The notes beneath the pieces are model-generated. The model was not told the DNA's origin. It was given only the letters and a program-made list of their open reading frames with translations, and did no database searches. Positions 15,943 through 25,301 of a DNA stretch of 64,000 nucleotides are shown here, piece by piece. The translations under genes and the position numbers were made by a program. The first letter of the stretch is position 1, and each line of letters starts with the position of its first letter. Source of the DNA: Streptomyces adustus (GTDB taxonomy: Bacteria; Actinomycetota; Actinomycetes; Streptomycetales; Streptomycetaceae); assembly GCF_009377175.1 (NCBI RefSeq), contig NZ_VJZD01000016.1, positions 1-64,000 of the forward strand, read 5' to 3'.

Positions 15943-17313
15943 TCAGTTGACGGTCAGGAGCGCCGTGTTGTTCGTGAGGTTCGGGTCGAAGTCGAAGGGC
16001 CACTGGCCGAACTCGCCGTACGCGGGGTGGATGCTCACGGCACCGGTCGCGCCGGGCACCACCGTGTCGATGCGCACCGAGAACGCGACCGTGCTCTGGG
16101 CGTTCTCCAGCACCCAGTAGGGCAGCTTGCAGTCGTAGCGCGGCGCGCCCGTCCGAGTCGGGTAGGAGGCGCCGTCGAGGGTGCGCGGGATGCAGTCGGA
16201 CGGCACGCCGGTGACCGTGGTGCCCTGGGGCACGATCAGCCGGACCCTGGCGACCGGGTCGCCGGAGCCGAGGTTGCCGAACCAGGCCGGGCCGTTGTTC
16301 TTGAAGGTCAGCTTGGCCGTGGCCGTCGCGCCCGCCGCACCGGTGATGGCGTCACCGGTCACGGAGAAGTCCGCGGTGTTCGCCGCGGCGATCTGAACGA
16401 TCGTGTAGTCGTTTTGGGAGTCGATGTCCTGGGCGCCGCCGCCCGGCTCGACATCGATGTCGAGCCGCTCGTTCAGCGCGTGCGGGGTGAGTCGCACCGT
16501 CAGTGGTTCGGGCAGCTCGAAGGAGTCGCCCGGCGCGAGCACCTGGTCGAACGTGCAGACCACCTTGGCCATGGGTGCGTAGTCGGTGCCGTCCGTCGTG
16601 GTGTAGGTGCAGGCGTCGTACCGGGTCAGGTCCGTCAGGCCGTACGAGGCGTACAGCTGGACGGTGAACCCGTTCGCGCTCTCGTTCCCGTTGTTCGTGA
16701 TCTTCAACGGGATCGTCCGCAGGTCGCCGGGCTGCCCGTCCTTGATGTCGGCGACGGGTGCGATGGCGAGGTCGGGCCCGGATCCGACGGTGAGCGTGGT
16801 GTCGAAGCTGGCGTGCGGCGCGGTGAGCGTGCCGTCGGGGCCGCCGGTGGCCGTCGCCTCGTAGGCGATCGTGCCGTGTGCGCCGACCGCCGCGCCGTCG
16901 GCCGCGCGCACCTTCAGCATCACCTGGTCCTCGTAGTCGGCCCCCAGTCCGGGCACCACGGGAACGTCGCACACCGCGGTCGTGCCGTTCGGCGTGCAGT
17001 TGTCGGGCCAGGTCACCTCGGCGACCCCGGTGAGGCCGGAGATGTCGACGGTGAGCCTGCCGTCGGTCACCGTGAAGTTCTGGTTGTCGTGGTAGAGGCC
17101 GACACCGAGCGTGCGGGACTGCGGCTGACCGCCGTCGGTGCCGATCGGCAGCGTCTGCTCGTACGGCTCGTGGATCCACAACTGGTCGCTCTGCGGCGGG
17201 TCGTCGTCGGCGAAGGCGGGCGCGGCGAGGCCGGCCGTCAGCAGACCGGCCGCCACCGCCAGGGCGGCGGCGGATCTGCGGCGTAACGGGCGTCCACCAG
17301 AGAACAAGCTCAT
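15943..17313 (-). CDS. Secreted repeat protein of unknown function (DUF11-like folds)
   Basis: A 456-residue exported protein. It starts MSLFSGGRPLRRRSAAALAV with a twin-basic n-region and hydrophobic core, cleaved near APAFADDD. The rest is low-charge beta-rich repeats resembling CARDB/DUF11 domains: LTVDISGLTGVAEVTWPDNC, LKITNNGNESANGFTVQLYA, LTFKNNGPAWFGNLGSG, and a final NNTALLTVN. There is no sortase signal or membrane anchor, so it is probably free in the wall or medium. The ATG at 17313 has GGGGG 6-7 nt upstream; an upstream extension is out of place. Function unknown; possibly a surface or hyphal-sheath protein. Confidence 0.85.
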   Translation of the reverse strand: MSLFSGGRPLRRRSAAALAVAAGLLTAGLAAPAFADDDPPQSDQLWIHEPYEQTLPIGTDGGQPQSRTLGVGLYHDNQNFTVTDGRLTVDISGLTGVAEVTWPDNCTPNGTTAVCDVPVVPGLGADYEDQVMLKVRAADGAAVGAHGTIAYEATATGGPDGTLTAPHASFDTTLTVGSGPDLAIAPVADIKDGQPGDLRTIPLKITNNGNESANGFTVQLYASYGLTDLTRYDACTYTTTDGTDYAPMAKVVCTFDQVLAPGDSFELPEPLTVRLTPHALNERLDIDVEPGGGAQDIDSQNDYTIVQIAAANTADFSVTGDAITGAAGATATAKLTFKNNGPAWFGNLGSGDPVARVRLIVPQGTTVTGVPSDCIPRTLDGASYPTRTGAPRYDCKLPYWVLENAQSTVAFSVRIDTVVPGATGAVSIHPAYGEFGQWPFDFDPNLTNNTALLTVN

Positions 17314-17524
17314 TGCTACCCCCAAGGGTGTGGTGACGTGACTGATGCGCCGACGTCTCCGGCGCATCAGCTTGATCATCACATGACAGGGCAGCCCACC
17401 GCGCCCGCGTTTTCCGGCCACCCGGCCTCCCGTCCAGGCCTGGTCCGCACTCTCCATGTCCCGTACGGGAAAGCCGAGTTGATCAGTGGATCAAGCGACG
17501 GTCACCTGATCGGCCCGACACTGT

Positions 17525-18514
<990 letters not shown>

Positions 18515-18772
18515 GCCGACTCCCAGCTCTATTCCGCACACTACGTTCATCGTTCACCGGACCGCACGAAGCCCACCGCTGCCACAACCGGGCCTCCCGG
18601 CCGGGACCCGTGGTCCACAGGCTTCGTGCGCCGCGGTCATTGCGACGCTACGACCTGAAGCGCACTCCAACGCAAGCCGACGCTCTGACCGGACCCCACC
18701 TCGAACATGATCGGCCGGGCGTTCGCCCGCCTTCCCGAGCTCCGCCCACGGTGAGATATGAGGTTCCCGCTC

Positions 18773-19588
18773 ATGACAAGCTCCGCTTCCGCGACCGGGT
18801 CCGGGTCCGGGTCCGGGTCCGGCTGTCCTTCGCTGCTCGGAGTCTTCGCCCATCCCGACGACGAGAGTCTGCTCGCGGGCGGTGTGCTCGCCCAGCATGC
18901 CGCCTCCGGCGCCCGCACGGCCGTCGTCACCGCGACCTGGGCCGGAGACACCGCGCGGGCCGCCGAGCTCGACGCGGCCCTGACGGTTCTGGGCGCGGGC
19001 GAGCCCCGCATGCTCGGATACGGCGACGCCCGCAACGAGTCCTCGGCGCCCGGCCGGTCCCGCTGGTGCGACGTGGACCTGGCTGAGGCCGTCGCCGGGG
19101 TCGTCGCGCACATCAGGCGGTTCCGTCCCGAAGTCGTCGTCACCCATGACGCGCTCGGCCAGCTCACCGGCCACCCGGATCACCGTCGTACCCACCGAGT
19201 GGCTCTGCTCGCCGTGGAGGCTGCCGGCATCGGCAGGCTGCACCCCGAGGCGGGCGAGCCCTGGCGGACCAGCGCGCTCTACGCGGCCACGCACCCGCAC
19301 TCCGGGACCGGCGACCTCGGGCCACTGCTGAGCGGTGTCGGGAAGGGACTGCACAGCGTGCCGGACGAGGACGTGGCCGCGGTCGTGGACGTGACGCCAT
19401 GGCTGGCGCAGAAATGGGACGCGATCTGCGCGCACACCAGCCAGCTCCGGGGCGAGCGGCCCCTGCCCGCGCTGCTCTCCCGCCTCGACGAGGCGACGCG
19501 CCACCGGATCCTGGCCACCGAGTACTTCACCCGCATCACCCCCGGCCCCGCTCACGTCCACACCGTCCGGCGCAGGCTGACAGTCTGA
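18773..19588 (+). CDS. PIG-L/LmbE family zinc deacetylase
   Basis: A 271-residue N-deacetylase-fold protein with GVFAHPDDESLLAGGVLA (AHPDDE, catalytic Asp and zinc ligands) and GHPDHRRTHRVA (third ligand), as in GlcNAc-PI deacetylases and mycothiol MshB. The ATG at 18773 has GAGG nine bases before it; an in-frame ATG at 18758 is also possible. The N-terminus carries a GSGSGSGSG tail encoded by four GGGTCC repeats. It is shorter than MshB and there is no mycothiol gene nearby, so I would not call it mshB. It probably removes an acetyl group from a sugar or a metabolite. Confidence 0.87.
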   Translation: MTSSASATGSGSGSGSGCPSLLGVFAHPDDESLLAGGVLAQHAASGARTAVVTATWAGDTARAAELDAALTVLGAGEPRMLGYGDARNESSAPGRSRWCDVDLAEAVAGVVAHIRRFRPEVVVTHDALGQLTGHPDHRRTHRVALLAVEAAGIGRLHPEAGEPWRTSALYAATHPHSGTGDLGPLLSGVGKGLHSVPDEDVAAVVDVTPWLAQKWDAICAHTSQLRGERPLPALLSRLDEATRHRILATEYFTRITPGPAHVHTVRRRLTV

Positions 19589-19639
19589 TCCCCGAGCCCC
19601 GGCACGCTGAGCCATGACCCCGAGATCAGGTACCGACGT

Positions 19640-20521
19640 TCACGTCCCGGCGCTCCCGGTGTCCCGCTCGACCGGGATCCACAGCTGGGAGCCGGTCTCC
19701 GCGCCGATCTCCACCGGTTGCGTCCGCAGGAGTTCCGGACCTGGCCGGCTCACGTACCGGTTGGAAGGGAACCACTGCGTGAACACGTCTCGCCAGAGTT
19801 CCTGGAGGGCGCTCGGGTAGGGCCCGTGGTTGTCGAAGACCGCCCACGTCCCGGCCGGCACATCGAGGGCGTCCAGCCCCTCGGCGGCCGTATCCGGACC
19901 GGTCGCCACGCCGATCCAGTAGTCCGCCTCGGCACCCTCGTCCCGGCTGTCGGTCAGGTACACGGCCGCCGACAGGATCCCCGTCGGCTCCTGGTGGTCC
20001 AGCTCCTTCATCCGTACGATCGCCCGCTCGTCCAGGCTCTTCAAGTGCGCCATGGCTGCCGCGTTGACGCCCTCGTGCACGAGCGGAACCCGGGCCTTGC
20101 TGCCGACGACCCGGAACGCCTCCTTCTCCACGATGCGGTACCGCATGGCCGTACTGCCTTCGACGACGACGCGGAAGGACATGCGCGGCTGCGCCGTGAG
20201 CACCGCACCCGTGCGCCGGGCCTCGCCCGGACCCACGCCGTGCACCGACCGGAAGGCCCGGGCGAACGCCTCGCCCGAGCCGTACCCGTACCGCACCGCG
20301 ATGTCGAGCAGCGTCGGCTCCCCGGCCAGTACCTCGGCCCCGGCGAGGGTCATGCGTCGGCGCCGTACGTAGACCGGGAGCGGCATTCCGGCGAGCGCGG
20401 AGAACAGCCGCCGGAAGTGGTACTCCGACACCGCGGCGATCCGGGCCACCTCGGCCATGTCGACCTCCCCGTCGAGGCGGGCCTCCAGGTGGTCCAGCGC
20501 CTGATTCAGCCGCTCCAACAC
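19640..20521 (-). CDS. AraC-type regulator with GyrI-like effector domain
   Basis: A 293-residue regulator: two AraC HTHs over residues 10-105 (MAEVARIAAVSEYHFRRLFS and LLDIAVRYGYGSGEAFARAF), then a GyrI/Rob-like effector domain (YRIVEKEAFRVVGSKARVPL to QLWIPVE). This Rob/MarA-like architecture senses small hydrophobic molecules or drugs. The GTG at 20521 starts VLERLNQALDHLEA; GAGGGG precedes it by 10 nt. It diverges from the serine-hydrolase gene at 20660 over 138 bp and probably controls it. Confidence 0.9.
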   Translation of the reverse strand: MLERLNQALDHLEARLDGEVDMAEVARIAAVSEYHFRRLFSALAGMPLPVYVRRRRMTLAGAEVLAGEPTLLDIAVRYGYGSGEAFARAFRSVHGVGPGEARRTGAVLTAQPRMSFRVVVEGSTAMRYRIVEKEAFRVVGSKARVPLVHEGVNAAAMAHLKSLDERAIVRMKELDHQEPTGILSAAVYLTDSRDEGAEADYWIGVATGPDTAAEGLDALDVPAGTWAVFDNHGPYPSALQELWRDVFTQWFPSNRYVSRPGPELLRTQPVEIGAETGSQLWIPVERDTGSAGT

Positions 20522-20659
20522 GCGTGTCCGTCCCCTCGACCAGTGCGCGGCCGTCAGGGCGCCACACCGGAGTTGCAAGATTTGTTCGCGACCCGCCTGA
20601 CAGAACGCGCGCGGGAATTGTCGGGCAGGAAGGCTTGGCACCGTCCGAGACTTGTGCCC

Positions 20660-21775
20660 ATGACTGACATTATGGGGTTTTGCGATCCCCGGTTCACCGC
20701 AGTCCGTGAGGCACTTGCGGCTCTGCTCGGCAAGGACGACGTGGGCGCTTCGGCGGCCGTCCACCTCGACGGCGAGCCGGTGGCCGACCTCTGGGGCGGG
20801 TACGCCGACGCGGAACGCTCCGTCGGCTGGGAACGCGACACCCTCGTCGGCGTGAACTCGACGACCAAGAACATGGTCGCCCTGTGCGCGCTGATTCTGG
20901 CCGACCGGGGCGAGCTCGATCTGTCCGCGCCGGTCGCCGCCTACTGGCCCGAGTTCGCCGCGGCCGGCAAGGAGAACGTGCTGGTACGGCACGTGCTGTC
21001 GCACACCGCGGGGCTTCCGGACCTGTCCGGGCCGACGGCGGTCGAGGAGCTCTACGACTGGGACGGCGTGACGGCGGGGCTGGCCGCCCAGGCGCCCGAA
21101 TGGGAACCGGGAACGGCCGCCGGCTATCACGCGCTCACCTTCGGCTTCCTCGTGGGTGAGATCGTCCGCCGCATCACCGGCCGCGGCATCGGCGAGTTCT
21201 TCGCCGAAGAGGTGGCGAAACCACTGGGCGCGGACTTCCACATCGGGATCTCCGCCGGTCACGACCACCGCGTGGCACCGCTCATCCCGCCACCATCGCT
21301 GACCGACGAGTACGTGGCCGACGCACCGCCGGGTCCGGACGGCACCCGCCGGGAGACCACCGGTGTCGCGATCCGGGTCAAGGACGTCAACTCCGTGGCG
21401 TGGCGCCGTGCGCGGATCCCCGCGGTGAACGGTTACGGCAACGCTCGCTCCGTCGCCCTGGTCCAGTCGGTACTGGCGAACCGGGGTTCGGCCGGCGGCG
21501 TACGGCTGCTGTCGCCCCAGGGGTGCGAGCCGGCGTGGCAGGAGGTGTTCCGCGGCGACGACCGCGTGCTGCGGACGCCGATGGCCTGGACGGTGGGCTT
21601 CGGCAGGTTCGGCAACACCTTCGGCTGGGGCGGCTGGGGCGGCTCGCTGGTGGTGAACGATCCTGGCTCACGCTTGACGGTGGCCTACGTCATGAACCGG
21701 ATGATCGACCGGGGTCGGCAGGAGGACAACCGCGGCATGGAGATCGTGACGGCCGCCTACAGCGGCCTGCGCTGA
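20660..21775 (+). CDS. Serine beta-lactamase-like hydrolase (family VIII esterase type)
   Basis: A 371-residue class C beta-lactamase-fold enzyme. The SxxK motif is STTK in VGVNSTTKNMVAL, the Tyr motif is YHA in AAGYHALTFGF, and the third-strand motif is replaced by WGGWGG, which is usual in EstB-like esterases. There is no signal peptide, so it is cytoplasmic, which favours an esterase over penicillin resistance. The ATG at 20660 begins MTDIMGFCDPRF; the long apparent N-terminal extension in the same frame is antisense of the AraC gene. It likely hydrolyses an ester or amide induced through the divergent AraC/GyrI regulator. Confidence 0.9.
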   Translation: MTDIMGFCDPRFTAVREALAALLGKDDVGASAAVHLDGEPVADLWGGYADAERSVGWERDTLVGVNSTTKNMVALCALILADRGELDLSAPVAAYWPEFAAAGKENVLVRHVLSHTAGLPDLSGPTAVEELYDWDGVTAGLAAQAPEWEPGTAAGYHALTFGFLVGEIVRRITGRGIGEFFAEEVAKPLGADFHIGISAGHDHRVAPLIPPPSLTDEYVADAPPGPDGTRRETTGVAIRVKDVNSVAWRRARIPAVNGYGNARSVALVQSVLANRGSAGGVRLLSPQGCEPAWQEVFRGDDRVLRTPMAWTVGFGRFGNTFGWGGWGGSLVVNDPGSRLTVAYVMNRMIDRGRQEDNRGMEIVTAAYSGLR

Positions 21776-21921
21776 CAGCGCGACGAGGGGGCCGCCCGGG
21801 TCCACGGAGGCACGCCGCCCTGGCGTGCCTGGCCTCGAAAGATGAGTGCTCCTACTCAGGCCCCCGGGGATCTCAGGGCCGACGATGGAGGTCAACCCTG
21901 TCGAGATCAGGAGAACGACCC

Positions 21922-22584
21922 ATGCTCAGCCGCCTCGCCGACGTCCTGGTGCCCGCCGTCGGCCGCCTCACGATCACTGCCGACGCGGGCGCCGAACTCG
22001 TCCCCGGCAGCATCATCGCCGCGAACCACACCTCGCTCGCCGACCCCGCCGTCGTACTCGCCGCACTGCACCGCCTCGGGGCTCGTCCGGTTGTCATGGC
22101 GGCTGCCGGACTGTGGCGTGTTCCGGTCCTGGGACGCGCACTCGCCCGCGAAGGGCACATCCCCGTCTGGCGCGGCGACCGACGCGCAGCGGACGCCTTG
22201 AACGGGGCCGTCGAGGCTCTGGAGCGCGGACAGCTGGTTCTGATCTACGCCGAGGGCGGTCTCCCGCGCCGGACCGACGCCGCGGAGGCGGCCCCCCACG
22301 CCTTCCGCAGCGGCTTGTCCCGGCTCGTGCAGCGCACCGGGGCCCCCGTGGTGCCCGTGGGCCAGGCCGGCGCCCGTCGGGTCACCTCGGGAAGCAAGTC
22401 CAAACAGCTCGCAGGCTTGTTCACGGCACCGCTTCGCCGCCCGCGACTGCACGTGCACGTGGGCGAGCCCCTCGACCTGACGGCGGACGGTGCCGCTCGC
22501 ACCGAGCGCGCCCACGCAGCGGTGACGGCCGCCTGGCGCACGGCCGCCGCCCGGCTCGGAGAACCCGCCGCGCTCGCCGTCTAG
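21922..22584 (+). CDS. 1-acyl-glycerol-3-phosphate acyltransferase-like protein (PlsC family)
   Basis: A 220-residue acyltransferase. The catalytic H(x)4D is NHTSLADP near residue 35, and the substrate-binding FPEG motif appears as YAEGGLPR. The C-terminal half (SGLSRLVQRTGAPVVPVGQAG) is typical of the lysophosphatidate acyltransferase fold. The ATG has AGGAG 8 nt upstream. The apparent extension to 21400 in frame is hydrolase-gene DNA. It makes phospholipid at the membrane or acylates another lipid; Streptomyces carry many such paralogues. It is monocistronic as far as can be seen. Confidence 0.88.
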   Translation: MLSRLADVLVPAVGRLTITADAGAELVPGSIIAANHTSLADPAVVLAALHRLGARPVVMAAAGLWRVPVLGRALAREGHIPVWRGDRRAADALNGAVEALERGQLVLIYAEGGLPRRTDAAEAAPHAFRSGLSRLVQRTGAPVVPVGQAGARRVTSGSKSKQLAGLFTAPLRRPRLHVHVGEPLDLTADGAARTERAHAAVTAAWRTAAARLGEPAALAV

Positions 22585-22663
22585 GCCACGGGAGTTCGGC
22601 GAACGATCCGGGCTGAGCACTGTCCGGCGGATCTCTGCCGTGGGACGATGCTGTCCATGATCG

Positions 22664-23089
22664 ATGTTCGAAGGGGCCGTGCCGCGTAGAACGCCGGCTT
22701 CACTACGGCCGCGGCAACGCGGCAGGTGGAACTCCTGGGTGCGCTTTCGCGATGTTCCCGGCCTGTCGGGAGCGGCGAATGCAGCCGTCCGCGCGCTCGA
22801 ACGGGACCGGCTCACGCCGGGCATCGTCTCCGTCGCGCTGAGCGTGTGGTCGGTCCGAGTCCACGGCACCGAACGCCGGTGGAGACGGTGGGAGGCCGAG
22901 TTCACCTGCCCGTGCTGCGGCGAGGGCTGGGCCCGGGACAAGCTGCAAGAGGCTTTGTCCATGCTGCCGCCGAGAGCCGCCGCCGAACTGCGGGTACAGG
23001 TCGCACGCCTGGACGAGGTACTGCTCGGGCGAACGCACCACGAGCCCACGGCGGACCCGGAGTTGGCGTGGTGGCATCGCAGATGCTGA
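22664..23089 (+). CDS. Conserved-looking hypothetical protein with CPCC motif
   Basis: A 141-residue small protein of unknown function. The C-terminal half reads like a type seen repeatedly in Streptomyces: FTCPCCGEGWARDKLQEALS, MLPPRAAAELRVQVARLDEV, and a basic tryptophan-rich tail WWHRRC. The two cysteines of CPCC may bind zinc or be redox active. The start is uncertain: no clear ribosome site precedes the ATG at 22664, and the first 30 residues look poorly conserved, so a GTG within the frame (22679) or a frameshift is possible. It shares strand with the acyltransferase. Confidence 0.5.
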   Translation: MFEGAVPRRTPASLRPRQRGRWNSWVRFRDVPGLSGAANAAVRALERDRLTPGIVSVALSVWSVRVHGTERRWRRWEAEFTCPCCGEGWARDKLQEALSMLPPRAAAELRVQVARLDEVLLGRTHHEPTADPELAWWHRRC

Positions 23090-23153
23090 CCGTACGAGCC
23101 GGAAACGCGAGGGTCCGCCGGCCTCGCCGACGAACCCTCGCTGAAGATCGAGG

Positions 23154-23645
23154 CTAGAAGAGCCACGACCACTGCTGCTCGGGAGCACCATTGCAGTCAT
23201 AGATGACGACGTTCGTATTGTTTGCCGTTCCGCCACTCTGCGTCGACAGGCACTTGCTGAAGTCCTTACCGCTCTTCAGCTGACCGTCGCGCAGGTACCA
23301 GTCCTGCTCGGGCTGCCCGTTGCACGTGTACTGGATCGCCTTGGTTCCATTAGCCGTCGACCCGCCGTCTGCGAGCGACAGACATTTTCCGCTCTTGAAG
23401 TTTACGTACGTGCTCCCCGAAGGCTCCCAGGACTGCTCGGACGCGCCACTACAGGTGTACAGAATTGCAGAGACGTTGTTGGCAGTCGACCCACCATTCG
23501 CAAGAGACAGGCAGGTACCGCTCTTGTAGTTGGTTATGGGTGCATAGAGCTGAGCCGAGGCGGAAGCCGATCCAGTGCCCAGCGTAATAGCAGTCAGAGC
23601 GCCCAGCGATACCGAGATCAGCGCGCGGTTCGATATTTTCAACAT
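23154..23645 (-). CDS. Secreted ricin-type beta-trefoil lectin, single domain
   Basis: A 163-residue exported lectin. The signal peptide MLKISNRALISVSLGALTAI ends near SASASAQ. The mature part is one beta-trefoil of three homologous units of about 40 residues, each with GxCL, a GGSTAN turn and a QxW: EQSWEP, EQDWYL and EQQWSW. The start ATG has GGGAAGGGAA upstream. It binds sugars, probably polysaccharide. Unlike most Streptomyces ricin-B domains it has no catalytic partner. Its codons are noticeably less GC-rich than neighbouring genes, suggesting recent acquisition, and a dead IS follows upstream. Confidence 0.92.
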   Translation of the reverse strand: MLKISNRALISVSLGALTAITLGTGSASASAQLYAPITNYKSGTCLSLANGGSTANNVSAILYTCSGASEQSWEPSGSTYVNFKSGKCLSLADGGSTANGTKAIQYTCNGQPEQDWYLRDGQLKSGKDFSKCLSTQSGGTANNTNVVIYDCNGAPEQQWSWLF

Positions 23646-23930
23646 GCGAATTCCCTTCCCGCATCCGGTAGATGACCATGGGAACGCTAGCGTTAGCGTG
23701 ATCAAATGAAAATACGCAATCCGTCGAGAGGGGAAATAAACAACCCTCACCAGAATTTTCAGTGAACGACAAGTGGCCATGAATGCATGCAGTGCGTGCA
23801 GGCAGTCCCGGAAAATCCAGAAATCCGGCGAAGTAGCAGCCGTCGTCCAGCGGAAGAGCTCAGACCGCGTTCGAGATCTGCCGTACCCCCTTGCTGAGGC
23901 GCTCGGTCAGCTCACGGCGAGTAGTCCTGG
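23646..23930. other. AT-richer upstream region of the lectin gene
   Basis: This 285-bp stretch is less GC-rich than the rest of the window and holds the lectin promoter. I see no gene. It borders the IS remnant that starts near 23935. Confidence 0.5.
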
Positions 23931-23934
23931 GGTG

Positions 23935-24608
23935 GGCATCCGTCGGACCTGACGGATGAGCAGTGGGCGCTGGTGGAGCCGTTGCTGCCGCCGCCGTGGG
24001 TGGGGCCGAAAGGTGGCCGTCGGGAGAAGCATCCACCGCGGCGGATCGTGGATGCGATCTCTTACGTGGTCCGGACCGGGTGTTCCTGGCGGCAACTACC
24101 GAGGGACTTCGCTCCGTGACCGACGGTGTACTGGTACTTCACGTTGTGGCACGACAACGGCGCCGTTGAGTGCATCCATGACGCCCTGCGTGGCAGGCTC
24201 CGTGAAGCCGACAGTCGTGACGCGAAGCCGAGCACCGGGCTGATCGACTCGCAGTCCGTCCGCACCGCCGATACCGTCCCTGCTGCCACCAGGGGCTTCG
24301 ACACGGGCAAGAAGGCGAAAGGTCGCAAGAGGTTCATCGTCACCGATATCCTCGGCCTGCTCCTGGCCGTCCACGTCGTTGCGGCGAGAATCCAGGACCG
24401 CGACGACGGGAAGCGGCCGCTGCCGTGGACCAGGCTCGACCACCCCACGGTCCGGAAGGTCTGGGCCGACCAAGGCTTCGCCGGGCGTCGGATCGAGTGG
24501 ACCGCCCAGATCCTCGGCCGTGGCCTGAAAGCCGTCCGAAAAGCCCCTGCCCAGCAGGCTCAGCTCATGAACGCGATCACCAGTGGGTCCGATTCCGGCA
24601 CGATGTAG
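23935..24608 (+). pseudogene. Broken IS5-family transposase
   Basis: The frame reads LTDEQWALVEPLLPPPWVGP, HPPRRIVDAISYVVRTGCSW and RQLPRDFAP, then meets TGA at 24117-24119 where this family has tryptophan before PTVYWYF. The frame continues past it: LIDSQSVRTADTV carries the first Asp and VRKVWADQGFAG the second. The last third, with the catalytic Glu and the VVERTFAW region, is missing; after LKAVRKAP the frame runs into foreign sequence overlapping the Imm32-like gene. So there are two defects, a nonsense mutation and a 3' truncation. No terminal inverted repeats were found. Confidence 0.85.
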
Positions 24609-24940
24609 TCGCATGCCGGGGATTCGACGTGACAATGATCGCTTGCATCTGCTTCGGAGGCGAAGTCTTCGATGTTGTCGGCGAGGAGGTCGAGAGCTTT
24701 CCGCCCTCCTCGGATTCGCAGGACCTGGCCTTCCGTGACGATCGAAGCGGTGTCGCGCTCCGGGTCCTCCCAGAACGCGATCTTGGACAGCGACCTCTCG
24801 TAGGGGAAGGGGCGCGGGTTCTCCGAAAGACCGCAGCTTCCGCCCTTCCCCCGCAGCAGCTGCCCGAGCGTCAAGAGCCCTTGACGCGTCCCAGAGAGCT
24901 CGAGCTCTCTGGTTGCCCCGCTGTACAGAACCTGCAACAT
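24560..24940 (-). CDS. Imm32-like immunity protein
   Basis: A 126-residue soluble protein. ELSGTRQGLLTLGQLLRG and HCHVESPACDYIVPESDPLV resemble the N- and C-terminal parts of Imm32 family immunity proteins from polymorphic toxin systems. The ATG at 24940 has GGAGGGG upstream. Its 3' end overlaps the tail of the IS remnant, so the transposon junction seems to lie in or near its stop codon, and the last residues might be altered. No toxin gene is adjacent, so it would be an orphan protective gene. Recognition rests on motif memory, not a search. Confidence 0.6.
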   Translation of the reverse strand: MLQVLYSGATRELELSGTRQGLLTLGQLLRGKGGSCGLSENPRPFPYERSLSKIAFWEDPERDTASIVTEGQVLRIRGGRKALDLLADNIEDFASEADASDHCHVESPACDYIVPESDPLVIAFMS

Positions 24941-25301
24941 CGCATCCCCTCCGGTCTGTCGATCCTATCGATCACCAAGGCTGGATCGTCCTGCCGGTCC
25001 TCGGTCTCAGGCAGCTTCAGCCGTGTCGACCACGACCGGCGAAGCCGACGGCAGTGAGGTTGCGGACCGCGCGTTGAAGGACCGCGCCGGACGCCTTCGA
25101 CGGCCGCCCCTCGGCGGGCCTCCAGTAACCTCAACTCCCCTGGTTCCCAACCTCGTTGGGCGGTCCTGGTAGGGACAGGCTACGGCCCCGGTCGGTCGAA
25201 GGTCTGGCGGCGAGGGCCGCCATCCTGAAGTCTGGCCGCACATGCCTGACAGCGGGCTCCTCCCGGGAGGGGTACCGACACGACGACGGAGGCTGCATTC
25301 G
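24941..25301. other. Gene-free stretch before the lone P450
   Basis: About 360 bp with no convincing gene on either strand. It must contain the start signals of both the divergent Imm32-like gene and the P450. No repeat is obvious. Confidence 0.5.

Noticed and set aside
18758-18772. First ATG of the PIG-L gene as start
   Set aside because: GGTGAG is only two bases from it; the ATG at 18773 has a GAGG at proper spacing. The choice is not certain.
18773-19588. Calling the PIG-L gene mshB
   Set aside because: It has the AHPDDE motif but is short for MshB and has no mycothiol neighbours; the motif is shared by many deacetylases.
19718-20659. Long N-terminal extension of the serine hydrolase frame
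   Set aside because: It is the antisense of the AraC/GyrI gene.
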